From assembly GCA_950097015.1 (NCBI GenBank), contig CATNEN010000039.1:3112001-3176000 (forward strand): 64,000 bases of DNA, given 5' to 3'. Source of the DNA: Macrostomum hystrix. Taxonomy: Eukaryota > Platyhelminthes > Macrostomidae. Positions 12,401-24,049 of the stretch are shown in pieces (the stretch's first letter is position 1; each line of letters opens with the position of its first letter). The position numbers and the translations under genes are program-made. Under the pieces are notes generated by a model. That model searched no databases, was not told the DNA's origin, and saw only the letters and a program-made list of their open reading frames with translations.

Positions 12401-12889
12401 AGTACGGTCCTCTTGTGGCGAAAAATCTTGCTGATATTGGTCTCCTTGTGCATCAGGCGCCTGATACCAATCCTGCTGCATTTGATGCTGCTGAAGTCGC
12501 GCACCTATAGGTGGTGGCGGAGGTCTAAGATTCATTAATGGCACAGGTTGTTGATTTTGCTGGCCCTGCTGAGTAGGTGGTGGTCTAGTTGGCAACTGGC
12601 TGCTACCAATGGGCCTTAGCTGTATTGGGGTCTGTTGCCGTTGAAAGAGAGTGCGCTTTGGAATGATATTCTGGCCAAATATATTTCCAATGCTGCCAAT
12701 TCCTCCAGCAACGCCTGCAGGCTGATGCTGCTGTTGAGGGGGTCCATCCCAAGCACGTTTTCTATTTGGCAATAGTGGAGGTATTAGTTGTTGCCCAGAC
12801 ACAGTACCAGAACCAGCAGCACTAGTGCCTATGCTTGGTGTAAAGCCAATTGCTGCTGCAATTGCAGGTCTCAATGGTGGCCGCCAGTC
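9416..12889 (-). CDS. YLPM1: YLP motif-containing protein 1 (YLPM1/ZAP3), 5' end incomplete
   Basis: A large exon (12889-10550) and a last exon (10330-9416) are separated by a 219-base intron. The donor is CAG|GTGTGT, the acceptor TAATTAG, phase 0. The first exon starts at acceptor TTTCAG|GACTGG, so the N-terminal exon lies upstream and was not found. About 1084 residues are visible. Most of exon 1 is Q/H/P-rich with 20-residue repeats. A Walker A motif, GLPGAGKS, lies at visible residues 760-767 and the conserved ILSIDDYF follows across the splice. The C-terminal block has KKRVRWADLEE and ends QALNRTKFF, the family's characteristic tail. YLPM1 is a nuclear P-loop protein linked to RNA and telomerase regulation in vertebrates; the role here is inferred from family. 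Confidence 0.9.
11540..12150 (-). repeat. Coding 60-bp VNTR in YLPM1
   Basis: About ten near-identical 60-bp units inside YLPM1 exon 1, each coding 20 residues of the form QAQDQFHQHQAH plus a variable PY-containing segment (DPYDQQQ, KKPYGQQQ, GLYGQEHQ). Some adjacent units are identical at DNA level, which indicates recent expansion. The period is a multiple of three, so the reading frame is kept. Confidence 0.9.
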
Positions 12890-13473
12890 CTGAAATATGA
12901 TATAATTACCAATACACATTTTATTCAGCAAGCATTGCATAATCAGCCATTTCTATAAGAGCCTAGACACATTATTACGAATTATAAATTTTGCAATAAA
13001 TATTATTCACAATTACTCGATATCAATATAATATAATACTATATTATATTTCTATATAAATATTTGGCAATCACAGCCATGTAATGTTTCTTTGTAATTG
13101 ATGGAGAACAGGTAACGAGCATGTACGAGTACATTAGCTTAAGCCCTATGCAGACTGCCTAAGCCCAGCGCAGGTTATACATAAAACTGGTCACTGTAGT
13201 ACCACACAGGGCACTGGAAAGAGTGGCTGCCACAATATATATACAACTATAACAATATATATTTGACCTTATAACCTAAAATCTTAATAAATATAAATTT
13301 AGTAGACATGGAATGAATATTCAGTAGTCAGATTCCATAGTCCTGAGAATGCTCTGTGCATGCGAGAACTGTTTTTGCCCTTGCACACTGTACGCAGGTC
13401 AACCACCAATGCACACCGCATGCTAAGCTGCTCCCAATGCACGCCGCATGCTAAGCTGAATGATGGGGGGGAA
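12890..13473. other. Upstream intron or intergenic DNA of YLPM1
   Basis: AT-rich sequence 5' of the first visible YLPM1 exon. At least the part next to 12890 is an intron end. It includes a tandem pair of about 28 bp around 13409-13460 containing GCACRCCGCATGCTAAGCTG. No coding exon was recognised. Confidence 0.45.
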
Positions 13474-13760
13474 CATACATGCGCAACACCCGTCCGACCC
13501 GGCTGAACTGGCTGGGTGAAACGAGGGCCAAGCAAGGTAAGTCGCAAAAACCAATCAACCAAGAGCAAAAAAATCAAAGGGGGGACCAAGGGACAAAAAA
13601 GGAAGGTGTGAAGAAGAGGAAAAGGGGAGAGAAAAATAGAGCAAATAAGAACAAAGAGCAATGAAATGAACTAAGTTGTAACTGAGAGCAAACTAAGTTG
13701 TAAATAGAGCAAAAACTAAGTCACACAGCTGGCTAAGATTTGGGAAGTTGCACATGTATT
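13474..13760 (+). mobile_element. Short non-autonomous TIR element, copy 1
   Basis: The left end is CATACATGCGCAAC and the inverse of the right end is AATACATGTGCAAC. A perfect 8-bp duplication GGGGGGAA flanks it (13466-13473 and 13761-13768). Internal GC-rich ACCCG and GGCTG words and a CAAGGTAAGTCGCAAAAA segment are shared with the longer element at 16569. The 287-bp copy codes for nothing recognisable. An 8-bp duplication fits the hAT, P, Merlin or MULE superfamilies; the end sequence does not decide between them. Confidence 0.85.
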
Positions 13761-13768
13761 GGGGGGAA

Positions 13769-15540
13769 GGTTCTAGCGTCCAATGTATGAACGTGTTTTT
13801 ATGCTTTAATCCTAAATAAATGTGCTCTGGAAGACTGCAGCTTAGTAAAATTTTTACCAAAAACAAAGATTACACCAAAAAATTTGCTGCCTCTCGGCTG
13901 CACGCTGTGCAAGCGGCGCATCACTGCCCAAGACTGTGTTGCATGCAAGAATTTTCCCCAAAAAACAGCATCTTCGGGAGTATGGGTCAGATTGGGTATA
14001 CACTGATATTCAATTTTATTTGTCAAGACAAAAAATTTGTAGGCCTAGTGACTTTGTGTACAAATTTTAAACTCCTGAATGCACAATAAATGGATGAATG
14101 TCTTGGAAAAAGCTGAGCATGATGGAAAGTAAGATTAATATAATTTTGTAAACTAATGGGCCAGAAAAAAACCAGAGGACTGTATCATCTGTATGTAGCC
14201 TACTAAAAAGAAAAATTATAGCCTAGTCACAGTAGTGACTAGTAACTACTGACTTTATGTTATACTAGCTAGCTAATTTTAGGGGACTTTAATATCAGCT
14301 TTCAAAAAATCATATGACATAAGCCTCTAAATAAACCAAGTTAATTAACCTTATGACCATACTCTAGAGTCTAGACCAGGCCTGTAGAAGGCTGGCAAAG
14401 TAGCTATAGCTAGCCTAGCTCTAGCATTATTTCGGACATGATCACAATCAAGCAAGGCAAGAGTAATTATATATATTATTATTAGTTCGAGGCCCTAGCC
14501 TTTTTTATTAGCTATATAGGCCTAGCCTTATACAATTTATGGTTATTTTCACAATAAATATTTATGTAGCTATACAATTAGTTACATAAGAATAATAAAC
14601 TAAGGGCCAGTGGATCGAGAAATTTGAAGGCAAAGGTATTTGCTATTAGAGGCTGAATAGAAATATGTAGCGTAGAGCTGTGGCCTAGTATTTCTTCAAA
14701 TTCAATCACTAAATAATTAAAGCACGGTAGGCCTAAATTACCGTTTAAACCTGCTACTGCACCTTTTTATATTCTGGACTGGTCTTAATTGATACGACCA
14801 AAATCCTAATAGTCCGTTCTAAAATTCATCCTGATTTCTAATTTTTTTAATTATAATAGCTGGTTTCGTTGCATTTAGTTTCTCGAGACTTCGGTATTGA
14901 AGTCTTACTGTCTGGAAAATCTCACTTTTAATCATGTAAGTCATTTTAAGCTACTCGAACGCACCCTAATAGTAGACGACGGTCTTCTTTCGTGTATATT
15001 ACTAGGTTAAAACAAATGGACACACGTAGAAACTGGAATTCATTTGCTGCCGAGAAGCAGAGAGCTTGTTAAAAGTAATATTTGTTACTTTGGTAAGATT
15101 TTTTACAAGAGAAACAAAGGTGTTATGTTTTGTTCACAGGGTCAGAGATTTTTTTAAATACACAAAGATGCTATTCAGATATATATTCTGAATATTTTAT
15201 AGTTTTAGTGCTCTGCTTCTTATGATATGATTCTAGGGCCCTTGTTTTCTTTTTTATATGCAAATGTAGGTTGCAAGAGGGCAGCTATACAAAAGGGCTA
15301 GTCTTGTTGACATCTAAAAATATATATATTTCTGTTTTTAAGACATATAAAGCCACAAATTAACATTTTGCTGTTGTTAAGTAATTAACCGACCTATTGT
15401 TGATGACCTATTTTTGCTTCTTGTTCTTTATGGAGTTTTTAACATATTTTTATTTCTTTGTATGCTGTAAACTATTTAGTTATTTTATGTGATCTGCATA
15501 TTAACTTTTGTAATAGTGTTCTGTCATAGCTATGGTAGTA
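13769..15540. other. AT-rich intergenic region
   Basis: Very AT-rich DNA with no convincing gene. Two opposed short frames around 13799-14089 overlap each other and have no known motif. It may contain degraded transposon sequence. Confidence 0.4.
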
Positions 15541-15890
15541 TGGATACTGCTATGAGAAGTTACAGAATTACTATGCCACTGTGCTGAGGCATTTTCAGCT
15601 GCATCTTGGTAATGCTGTGCCTGAAGCAGCAGTTCTCGATTTCGAAGGTGCCATGTGGCAAGCAATTAGTGAAATGTTTCTCACCACAAGGAAGCGAGGC
15701 TGCCTGTTTCACTATAGTCAAGCTCTCTGGTGTCGAATCAAACTAGATGGTCTGACTCAGGCATTAAGTAGTCATGCATCAACAAAGTGACTTCTGTTAA
15801 CAGCTGATGGCGCTTCCGCTTCTACCCACTGAGCAAATGGAGATTGGATTTGGTGCCATTAATAGAACCCCTAATGATGCTATGCTGCTC
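15541..15890 (+). pseudogene. MULE-type transposase relic
   Basis: The plus-strand frame 15581-15790 contains LDFEGAMWQAISEMF followed by RGCLFHYSQALW, the Asp and Cys/His block typical of MULE-domain transposases. A stop follows at 15788. The next family block (LMALPLLPTEQMEIGF) then appears in another frame at about 15805-15858, directly after a TTAACAG that could be an intron end. Upstream residues (YATVLRHFQLHLG) also fit. The rest of the transposase is absent, so this is a broken remnant. It lies between two copies of a TIR element with 8-bp duplications and may mark the autonomous source family, which is an inference. Confidence 0.65.
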
Positions 15891-16560
15891 CAACTTGGCT
15901 TCCGCTTACTATATATTTCAAAAGACAATAAGATAGACTTCTGTGCATAATTAGCAACTCAAATTTCTTTAATTTTAACTATGTTAAAGCCTGCAAAAGC
16001 AACCTCAACTCTCCTCAACTCAACTCAACCTTGATAGGCCTATACTTTATAGTGTATACTTGTATGGTTTATGGTTCTTAGTTCTCGCTTCTAATGAAGT
16101 ATATCCTAATTTAGGTCAATGAGTGGTAAGTAAGTTCGACTCCAGGTTTCTGGCAGTGTTAAACCTTCTCTTAGGTATTATATTTCCAGTCAAATTACTG
16201 GTATTGTTTAAGCAATGCACAATGATGGTGAGCAATCAGAATACTAAGTTAAGAAGCAGTCAGGATTGTGGTACTTATCAGATTCATCAAATATTCAACA
16301 GTTCAAGGATAAGGCCTATTGTCTAATGATTGAGTCTATAGTCTGGTTGACTATTAAAGCTTTAGATTGGTTTGTTAGCAAGGCTAGGAGTTGGAAGAAG
16401 TTAACGTAGTAGGAAACAGTTGACTGCTTTGCACTTTCATATGTTGTATATATATAGCATGGTGTTAGGCTGTTATTCGTAGCCTGCATTTAGCAAATCA
16501 GCACATAGGAAGCGGTGCATTGGAGAGATTAAGCTAGAATGCATTTGGTGTAAGTGGCTA
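15891..16560. other. AT-rich intergenic DNA
   Basis: AT-rich sequence between the transposase relic and the second TIR element. A short plus-strand frame at about 16123-16326 has no recognisable motif. Nothing else was seen. Confidence 0.4.
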
Positions 16561-16568
16561 CATCTCAA

Positions 16569-17822
16569 CATACATGCGCAACACCCGGCCGACCCGGCCG
16601 ATCCGGCCGGGTGACGAGCGGCCGAGCAAGGTAAGTCGCAAAAATGGCCACCCGAGAAAAAAATCGGACAGAAAAAAACGAGCGGAAAAAAGAAAAGAAG
16701 GCAGGAAAAGGAGGAAAGCAGAGAAAGGAAAGAAGAAAGGAAGGAAAGCAAATGGGGAAAGAAGCAAAAACGTGACAAAATCTGCAATCAGAGGCAACTT
16801 AGTCGCATTCCAAGGGAAGTAAGTTGCATTCAGAGGGAAGTAAGTCGCATTCAGAGGGAAGTAAGTCGCATTCCAAGGTAAGTAAGTCGCAATCAGAGGG
16901 AAGTAAGTCGCATTCAGAGGGAAGTAAGTCGCATTCAGAGGGAAGTAAGTCGCAATCAGAGGGAAGTAAGTCGCATTCAGAGGGAAGTAAGTCGCAATCA
17001 GAGGGAAGTAAGTCGCATTCAGAGGGGGCTAAGTCGCATTCAGAGGGAAGTAAGTCGCAATCAGAGGGAAGTAAGTCGCATTCCAAGGTAAGTAAGTCGC
17101 ATTCAGAGGGAAGTAAGTCGCAATCAGAGGGAAGTAAGTCGCATTCAGAGGGAAGTAAGTCACATTCAGGGGGAGGTAAGTCGCAATCAGATTTATTACA
17201 GTGCATTAAACTTATAGGGATAGGAACTCAAGTTACTAAACTCAAAAAAGTCCACTCTGCAAGTCCGAATGTGAGTCTTCTATATTCTCCGCATCAGAAG
17301 TTGCAGTAGGTTGCTGTTGACGACCTCCAGGAGCATCAGATCGCCAGTGACTCTTAAGCCAGTCATTTACATATTGATCTGGTTTAAAATTTCTCTCTGG
17401 TGTACATTTTATGGGCTACAGTTTGCTTCCCGGCGTACATTTGAAATTTGAATTTCTGGCACACAAGACCATTTTTCTGGCGTACAGTATGACACATTCG
17501 TGAGTATGGTGATGGTGATGTTGAGCCTCATGGTCTCCGGCACCACCTGGAAGATCCGATTGGACAAGCAGGGAAGCAGCTTGACGGGCGACGCCACGCA
17601 GCTGACCTCACCAATTTCATTCACGCCGACGATCGAGTCGCCAGAGTGCACTCTGCTGCCAGCGGAAGACTAATTAGATGACGAGGCATTTTACTATTGC
17701 AACACAGTCATAGTTACCCCTGCCGTTTACCCAGATAAAAAAATTGGGCATAGGTATGTCGCATTTTTTTTAAAAAACGAAGTCGCACGGCCGGTGTAAA
17801 TTTGGGAGGTTGCGCATGTATG
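16569..17822 (+). mobile_element. Non-autonomous TIR element, copy 2, with internal satellite
   Basis: The ends are a perfect 14-bp inverted repeat, CATACATGCGCAAC, and a perfect 8-bp duplication CATCTCAA flanks it (16561-16568 and 17823-17830). Sub-terminal GC-rich sequence and AGCAAGGTAAGTCGCAAAAA match the 287-bp copy at 13474. The 1254-bp interior has three parts: a purine-rich block (16660-16760), a 21-bp tandem array (16800-17180), and a GC-richer segment (about 17490-17670) unlike its surroundings. No transposase is present, so movement would need an enzyme supplied from elsewhere. Confidence 0.88.
16800..17185 (+). repeat. 21-bp minisatellite inside the TIR element
   Basis: About 18 units of 21 bp with core AAGTAAGTCGCATTCAGAGG. 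Some units carry CCAAGGTAAGTAAG, a perfect 5' splice consensus. The period is a multiple of three, so both strands stay open, giving artefactual repeat peptides. Confidence 0.9.
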
Positions 17823-17830
17823 CATCTCAA

Positions 17831-20256
17831 CCATAAAATTTATTATACTAATCTCACATTTCAGATCAAACCTACCATGTACCTTCAACAAAACATAAAC
17901 TTCAAGAATGCCTGACTCAATAATCATAAAGATGGCTAATCAGTTAATAGAGGGAATAGTGCATAAAACAATTAAATAAACCAATGGCTTAGTATGACTT
18001 AACAAAAAAGATAATTTTTCATCTCATCTCCTTTAATTTAAGGCATATAAAACAAGATTAACAGTATCTCATAAAGGCTTGAATTCCAAAAACATGTATT
18101 GTCTTTAAAATTGACACAAGAAACTTTTACAAGAGAAATTGATTAAAAATACACAACTTGAGAACCATACTGACATAGTTAATTGTATGAATTTTATCAA
18201 ATTTCTGAAAAAAATGTTAGTAATAATTTTTATGAATATATACAGGTTTTGAGAATGCCAGGAAATGATGGTCGTCGGGTAACTTTGCAGGGTTTTTTAA
18301 GCATATTAAACTTATCACATGCTAACAAAAAGACAATTTAACTTAGATATAGGCTAAGAAAATATTTTAGCAAAAAAATCCCTTCACTAGCCTTTTGAAC
18401 TTGGAATAACAACTTTTCATAATAAAATGATGGTCGTTTTTAACACTTTTACAAAGCAAAGCCCAAACTTTTCAAAGCAAAAGTTATGATAAAAAGAAAT
18501 ATGTTAGGTCATAAAACTTTTTTTTTAAGTTTTTAGATATAATAAAGTTAAGTTATTTTTATATTTATATTCAAGATCTGAGTTAAATTTAAGACTATTT
18601 AGTTCCTTAATGAAAACTAGATTCACTTTTTATAATGTCCTGCAGAACATTGAAATGATTGTAGGGGTACTATGATCAAAACAAAAAATATAAACCTAAA
18701 GGTAGATAAATATGTTTAAAACTACTTGAACATAAAACTATATATTAAATTATGTACAAATAGAAATATAAACTTTGATAAATATAGCATAAAAATTATG
18801 TCCCATTGATGACCTTCTCATGGAATTACCCAACTACTTGCCTATAAGGCTATGGCTTACTGTTGTTTTGTTGACAAGACATTCTGGTGATATGAAAAAG
18901 TTATTTCAGTGACACAGGGAAAAGTTGTTTGTTATTGTACAAACATGATAACACATATTAATAAAAGTGATGACACACAAATGTATACTTATTAATTATG
19001 TACATTATTAAAAGACTGTAAATTTGGTTTATTTAAAAATATGGTAATTCAACAGTTATGTACATAAATAACAACTAATTTAGAATGAATAATTATATTT
19101 CAAGCAATTTAAAATTTCACACATACTTTTACTTTTCCTACCTGGAATTAAAACTTGTCACTGAAATGACTTGTAACCCAAACAACCTGCAACCTGAGGC
19201 TATGATATGATGTAGCAATACGCAACAAAATATAAGTTCTGTAATTGTAATTGTTTAATAAAGCTTATCCTAATGATCATTAAACAAATTTAACTATCCA
19301 TACTGTTCTGTGTTACCTAGCCTTTCCTATAGATGATAGATAATAGATATAGATGATTGTCAGAAGGCCTACTAAGTTAGTTGAAAGCCATAGTTAGAAA
19401 GGTGGCCTTTGCCATTAAAAATTATCATGCACACAAGGGGTCCCCAGCACACTCTAAACACAACTTCAGCATTCTGTCCCTAGATCCCTAGTCCACATGA
19501 CATAGTCCAGATCATGTATGCCTGAAAATTTAGGTGTGCATTGGTGTTGCCTGTCCAATTTCGCATCCATGGTTATCACGCACTTGTTTCACATTACAAG
19601 TGCATTATTGCAGTTTGCAGTTAATTTCGTAAGACAGCTTTATAAACAATTGTTCTTAGTTGTTTTATAACAACTTATAGCTTTTTGTCTTATTTTAATG
19701 TTTGTTTGCCTTTTGTGTGTTATAAAAATCTCAAAGAATACCTTATTTATAAATTTATATGTATAAAATAACTGTGATTAGTTGCCATCTTCTCAGCTTT
19801 ACAAAAATTAGGTTTAAATCCATCCTCTCATCTAGCATGAAATAGATTAAAGACCTGATATTTCAAACTAATTTAATATATATATAAATTGTATTTCAGC
19901 ACTTTTTATGCTTGTATTTACAATTATAAAGAATTAATAATTTACTTCTTAGATAAGTAGTCTACCAAACTGGAGATATAATTAGCAAAACATGCTTACA
20001 ACAAGCATGAACTTATTGATGACAGTTTAAATGATAGTTGATACATTTAATTCATTTTATTAGGCGCTAGGCAGTTCAAGATTCTTTTAAAATCTTTATT
20101 TTATTAATTGCAGCTAGCTAAACTATGCAAGTAAAGCCCATACATATGTTATATACTAGTGTCAATATTTATTTTGTTTCCACACTTTTCTAGCTGATCA
20201 CCTCGGCAGCAATAGCCAAGAGCAGTAGCAGTCCCAGTTGAGCACAGTTGAGTAGC
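17831..20256. other. AT-rich intergenic region upstream of the kinase
   Basis: About 2.4 kb of AT-rich DNA with no coding potential. Just before the kinase start, a pyrimidine-rich ACACTTTTCTAG (near 20180-20191) would serve as a cis- or trans-splice acceptor 65 bases upstream of the ATG. Confidence 0.45.
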
Positions 20257-22987
20257 ATGAATCGCTACCAGACCCTCAAACAGCTGGGCGATGGCACCTA
20301 TGGCTCCGTGCTGCTCGGCACCCTCACAGAGACCAGCGAGAAAGTGGCCATTAAAAAGATGAAAAAGAAATTCTACAACTGGGACGAATGCCTCAACCTG
20401 CGCGAGGTGAAGTCGCTGCGCAGGCTGAACCACCCTAACATTGTGCGCCTGAAGGAGGTCGTCCGAGAAAACGACTATCTGTATCTGATCTTCGAGTACA
20501 TGCAGGAGAACCTGTACGAAGTGATGAAGAAGCGAACCAAGCTATTCCCGGAAGAAGTTGTCCGCAACATTGTCTGGCAGTCAATGGACGGCCTGGCCTA
20601 CATGCACCGCATGGGCTTCTTTCATCGCGACCTGAAGCCTGAGAACATTCTGTGCAATCCTGATCATCACATCAAACTGGCCGACTTCGGCCTGGCTAGG
20701 GAGATCCGGTCCAAGCCACCCTACACTGACTACGTAGCAACCCGCTGGTACCGCGCCCCGGAGATCCTGCTCCGATCCACCTCATACAATTCTCCCATTG
20801 ACGTGTTCGCAATGGGCTGCATCATGGCTGAGCTGTACACATTCAGGCCCCTGTTCCCCGGCAGTTCGGAGATTGACATGATTTTCAAGATCTGCTCGGT
20901 GCTGGGCACGCCTCGCAATGACGATTGGCCGGAGGGCTTCCAGCTGGCGGCGGCGATGAACTTCAAGTTCCCGCAGTGCATCGCCACCCAGCTGTCCTCG
21001 CTGATTCCCAACGCCTCCACGGACGGCATCGCCATCATGCTGGACACCCTGGCGTGGAATCCGAAGCACCGGCCAACAGCCAAGGACGCGTTGAAGCACG
21101 CCTACTTTGCCGCCAGCAGTCAGCGACTGCAACCCAACGCGGCGAGTGCCAGACGCCAACCTTTGAATAATCGCAGCAATGGACAGGTGTGTACTTTTGG
21201 CTAAACGGCGAGAGTAACTATGCTCTTAAATGCATAGAAAATTTTCTCGACGCATAGTTAAACCTTACTCTAAAAGTGTCGCTCCTTTTACCTTTAAAAT
21301 TTCCAACATCCCTGACTGACCAAACTTGAACGAAAGAGCGCCGAATTAAAAGCTTGGAAGCTAAACGGATTTAAACTTTTTTATTAAAATCGAATTCGGA
21401 TCCATCTCTACCCAGGTGCCCATCGCCGAGGTGTCGCCACTGCCACAGCAGCAGCAGCTGGTGCAGCAGCGCCAGGAGTCCGTGACAGTTCCCGTCCCCG
21501 GCGCCAAGTCCAGCCGGAATAGGTGGGCTGGCGGCGGCGGCGTCGCCGGTCAAGGCCCGGATGCCAAGGACAGCCTCGATCAGCTGATGGACGACTTCGA
21601 CCTGAGCTACAGCAGCAAGCCGAAGATGGCTAGGCAGCAGCAGCCTCTGCCGGGCCTGTCGCGGCCGCAGCTGCCAGCGGCCAAGGCTTTCCCTGCGCCG
21701 CCGCAGCAACAGCAGGCAAGTCGGCACGCGGCACCGACCGCCGACAGCTGGATGGACAACGATGAAGACTTCAGCAGCTTCCTTGGTAGGCCATCACAGC
21801 AGCAGCAGCCGCAGCCTGCCAGGGGCAATCAGCCGTCCTATCTGGGCGCCGGCAGTCGTGGTGCCGTTGGCGGCCCAAATCGGCGCGAAAGCATCGACAT
21901 TGATGACATCTTAGGTTCGAATCTTCTGGGCGGCGGTCCCACTAGTGGCAAAAGAGTGCAGCCACAGGTTTGTTTCTAAAAACAGATTTAAAAAATTACC
22001 TATCTTTTAGCTAAAAAAGATTTTACAAATAATTGCTTTATTTATCTTTACCATACTTCCGAACTTATATACACCCCTCTTAACATCTCCCCACCTTCTC
22101 AGCATCTCCCCACCCTTCTCAACATCTCCCCACCCTTCTCAACATCTCCCCACCCTTCTCAACATCTCCCCACCCTTCTCAACATCTCCCCACCCTTCTC
22201 AACATGTCCCCACCCTTCTCAACATCGCCCCAACCTTCTTAAAATCTCCCCGCCATTCTCAACATCTCCTTAACCATCTTAATATCTTACCACCATTCTC
22301 AACATCTCCTTAACCATCTTAATATCTCCCCACCCTTCTCAACATCTCCCCACCCTTCTCAACATCTCCCACCCTTCTCAACATCTCCCACCCTTCTCAA
22401 CATCTCCCACCCTTCTCAACATCTCCCCACCCTTCTCAACATCTCCCCACCCTTCTCAACATCTCCCACCCTTCTCAACATCTCCCCACCCTTCTCAACA
22501 TCTCCCACCCTTCTCAACATCTCCCCACCCTTCTCAACATCTCCCCATACTTCTCACCTTCCTGGCGCAGGTGTCTGGCAAGCCGGTGGGCTCCGACCTG
22601 CCCGCTGTTGGCAGGCGCGACTCCGGCAAGCTGTCGGCTGGCTCGCTCTACAAATCCCGGTCCAGATACTTGCCTGGCATCAACCCGAAGAGCACGGGCT
22701 CCAATGCCACCGTTGATCCGTTTAATATGGGCGGCCCAGTCTATGGCAATCAGCAGCAGCAGCAGCAGCAGTTAAACAGAGGCGGCTACGGTGCTCCGAC
22801 AGCGGCGGCGCCAGCGGGCGGACAGAAGCCCCTAGCCGGCGGCTACGTGCCTTCGACTTTCGGCGGCGGAGCTGGAGGCGGCGGCGCCGGTAGAGGAGGC
22901 TACGGTGGAGCCGGCGCTGGCGGCCGCGGCGGAGGCGGCGGTGGCAACATGCGAACCGACTGGGCGGCGAAATATTTGAAGTCTTAA
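20257..22987 (+). CDS. MAK: MAK/CILK1-type serine/threonine kinase (RCK family)
   Basis: Three exons, 20257-21186, 21416-21967 and 22571-22987, all join in phase 0 at CAG|GT donors, giving 632 residues. The kinase domain covers about residues 4-284: GDGTYG (11-16), Lys33, HRDLKPEN with Asp125, DFG at 143-145, and a TDY activation motif at 157-159, the spacing of human MAK and CILK1. The long tail is Q-, P- and G-rich and ends [10 protein letters not shown], resembling the family C-terminus. Family members act in cilia, limiting ciliary length and controlling intraflagellar transport, and are activated by CDK20-type kinases at the TDY motif. The ATG at 20257 opens directly on the conserved MNRY start. 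Confidence 0.95.
22070..22560 (+). repeat. 19-20-bp minisatellite in kinase intron 2
   Basis: More than 20 units of CATCTCCCCACCCTTCTCAA fill most of intron 2 (21968-22570) and end at the acceptor (CCTGGCGCAG|GTGTCT). The units are pyrimidine-rich on the coding strand and contain no AG, so they extend the polypyrimidine tract without adding competing acceptors. Several units are one base shorter. Confidence 0.9.
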
Positions 22988-24049
22988 AACGCGTGACCTC
23001 TGAGCTATTAATCAGTTTTCTCTCTCTATCTATTGGCCTCTCTATGGTACCTGTTAAACCAACTGGATTTCTTACAATGAGTTCTTATTCTGTAAACTGG
23101 TGAATCCTGACTGTTTGTTTCGAAACTATATTGTGTGGAGTTTTCCAGTGTGTTCTAACTTGCATAAATAATTTTCCCTATTAAGCCCGATCAATCAAAG
23201 ACTTTGACCTACTGTATATCATAATCTATTACTATATTATATCAAACTTATGAGTTGTTCGCCTGTCAAGTCACGGTAGATAGGTGCCTTGCAGCTGAGC
23301 CAGCAACTGTCAGTAGAATTACATTTTTAGGATTTTTTAAGGATTCGTTAAAACAAACAATTGTCTGGCACAAAGTTTTTCTTGCGCTTGTCTGCGAATA
23401 TTTTTAATTAATATTTTTCTTAATTCTCTCTTTCGATGGTTCTTTTTACAAAAGGCGTCCATCCTTGTTACTAAGCAACGGGCTGTTTATACATAGTTTC
23501 CTTTTGCTACTCACCTACCTGCGGTCGTTGTCATTTTATTTTTTAAACGAATTTAAATCTGTTTTAGAGCTAGCTGGCATACATTCCTGAGTTCACATTT
23601 ATTCTTATTTTTCTCTGTTTTTTTATTTTTTTTTTGCAGAATACAAATCTTAAAAATTGGTTTGTTGTTCGTAACTGTATCATTATGTATTGTAACACTG
23701 ATTGAAATATTTGTAACATATATGATTATGCACTACTTTATTTTTGTCTTATGCTGTAACTTTGAACTAAAAAAATCATTCACACACTTTTGAGTTCTCT
23801 GTAATAGATTTTACACCGCTATAACTACCTATTGTGGCAAGCAGATTGTTTAAGAATAAATTAATTCTGTACGCATAAATATATAACATGAGGCTTATAG
23901 TGTTACCGTGAGTACTGTTCTCTCTTCAGAGTGCGTAGTGTACTGAAGCTTGATTTATTACTATGCGGACCTTTAGGTTGACAAGTATTTTAGGCTCTTA
24001 AAATGATTATGATAAAGTTCATAGAGACCGCAAGACACATTATATTAGA
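22988..24049. other. 3' UTR and intergenic DNA after the kinase
   Basis: AT-rich sequence downstream of the kinase stop. It includes the probable 3' UTR (AATAAA-like words around 23853) and T-rich tracts near 23600. The first exon of GTF2F1 may lie here or further right, but I could not identify it. Confidence 0.4.
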
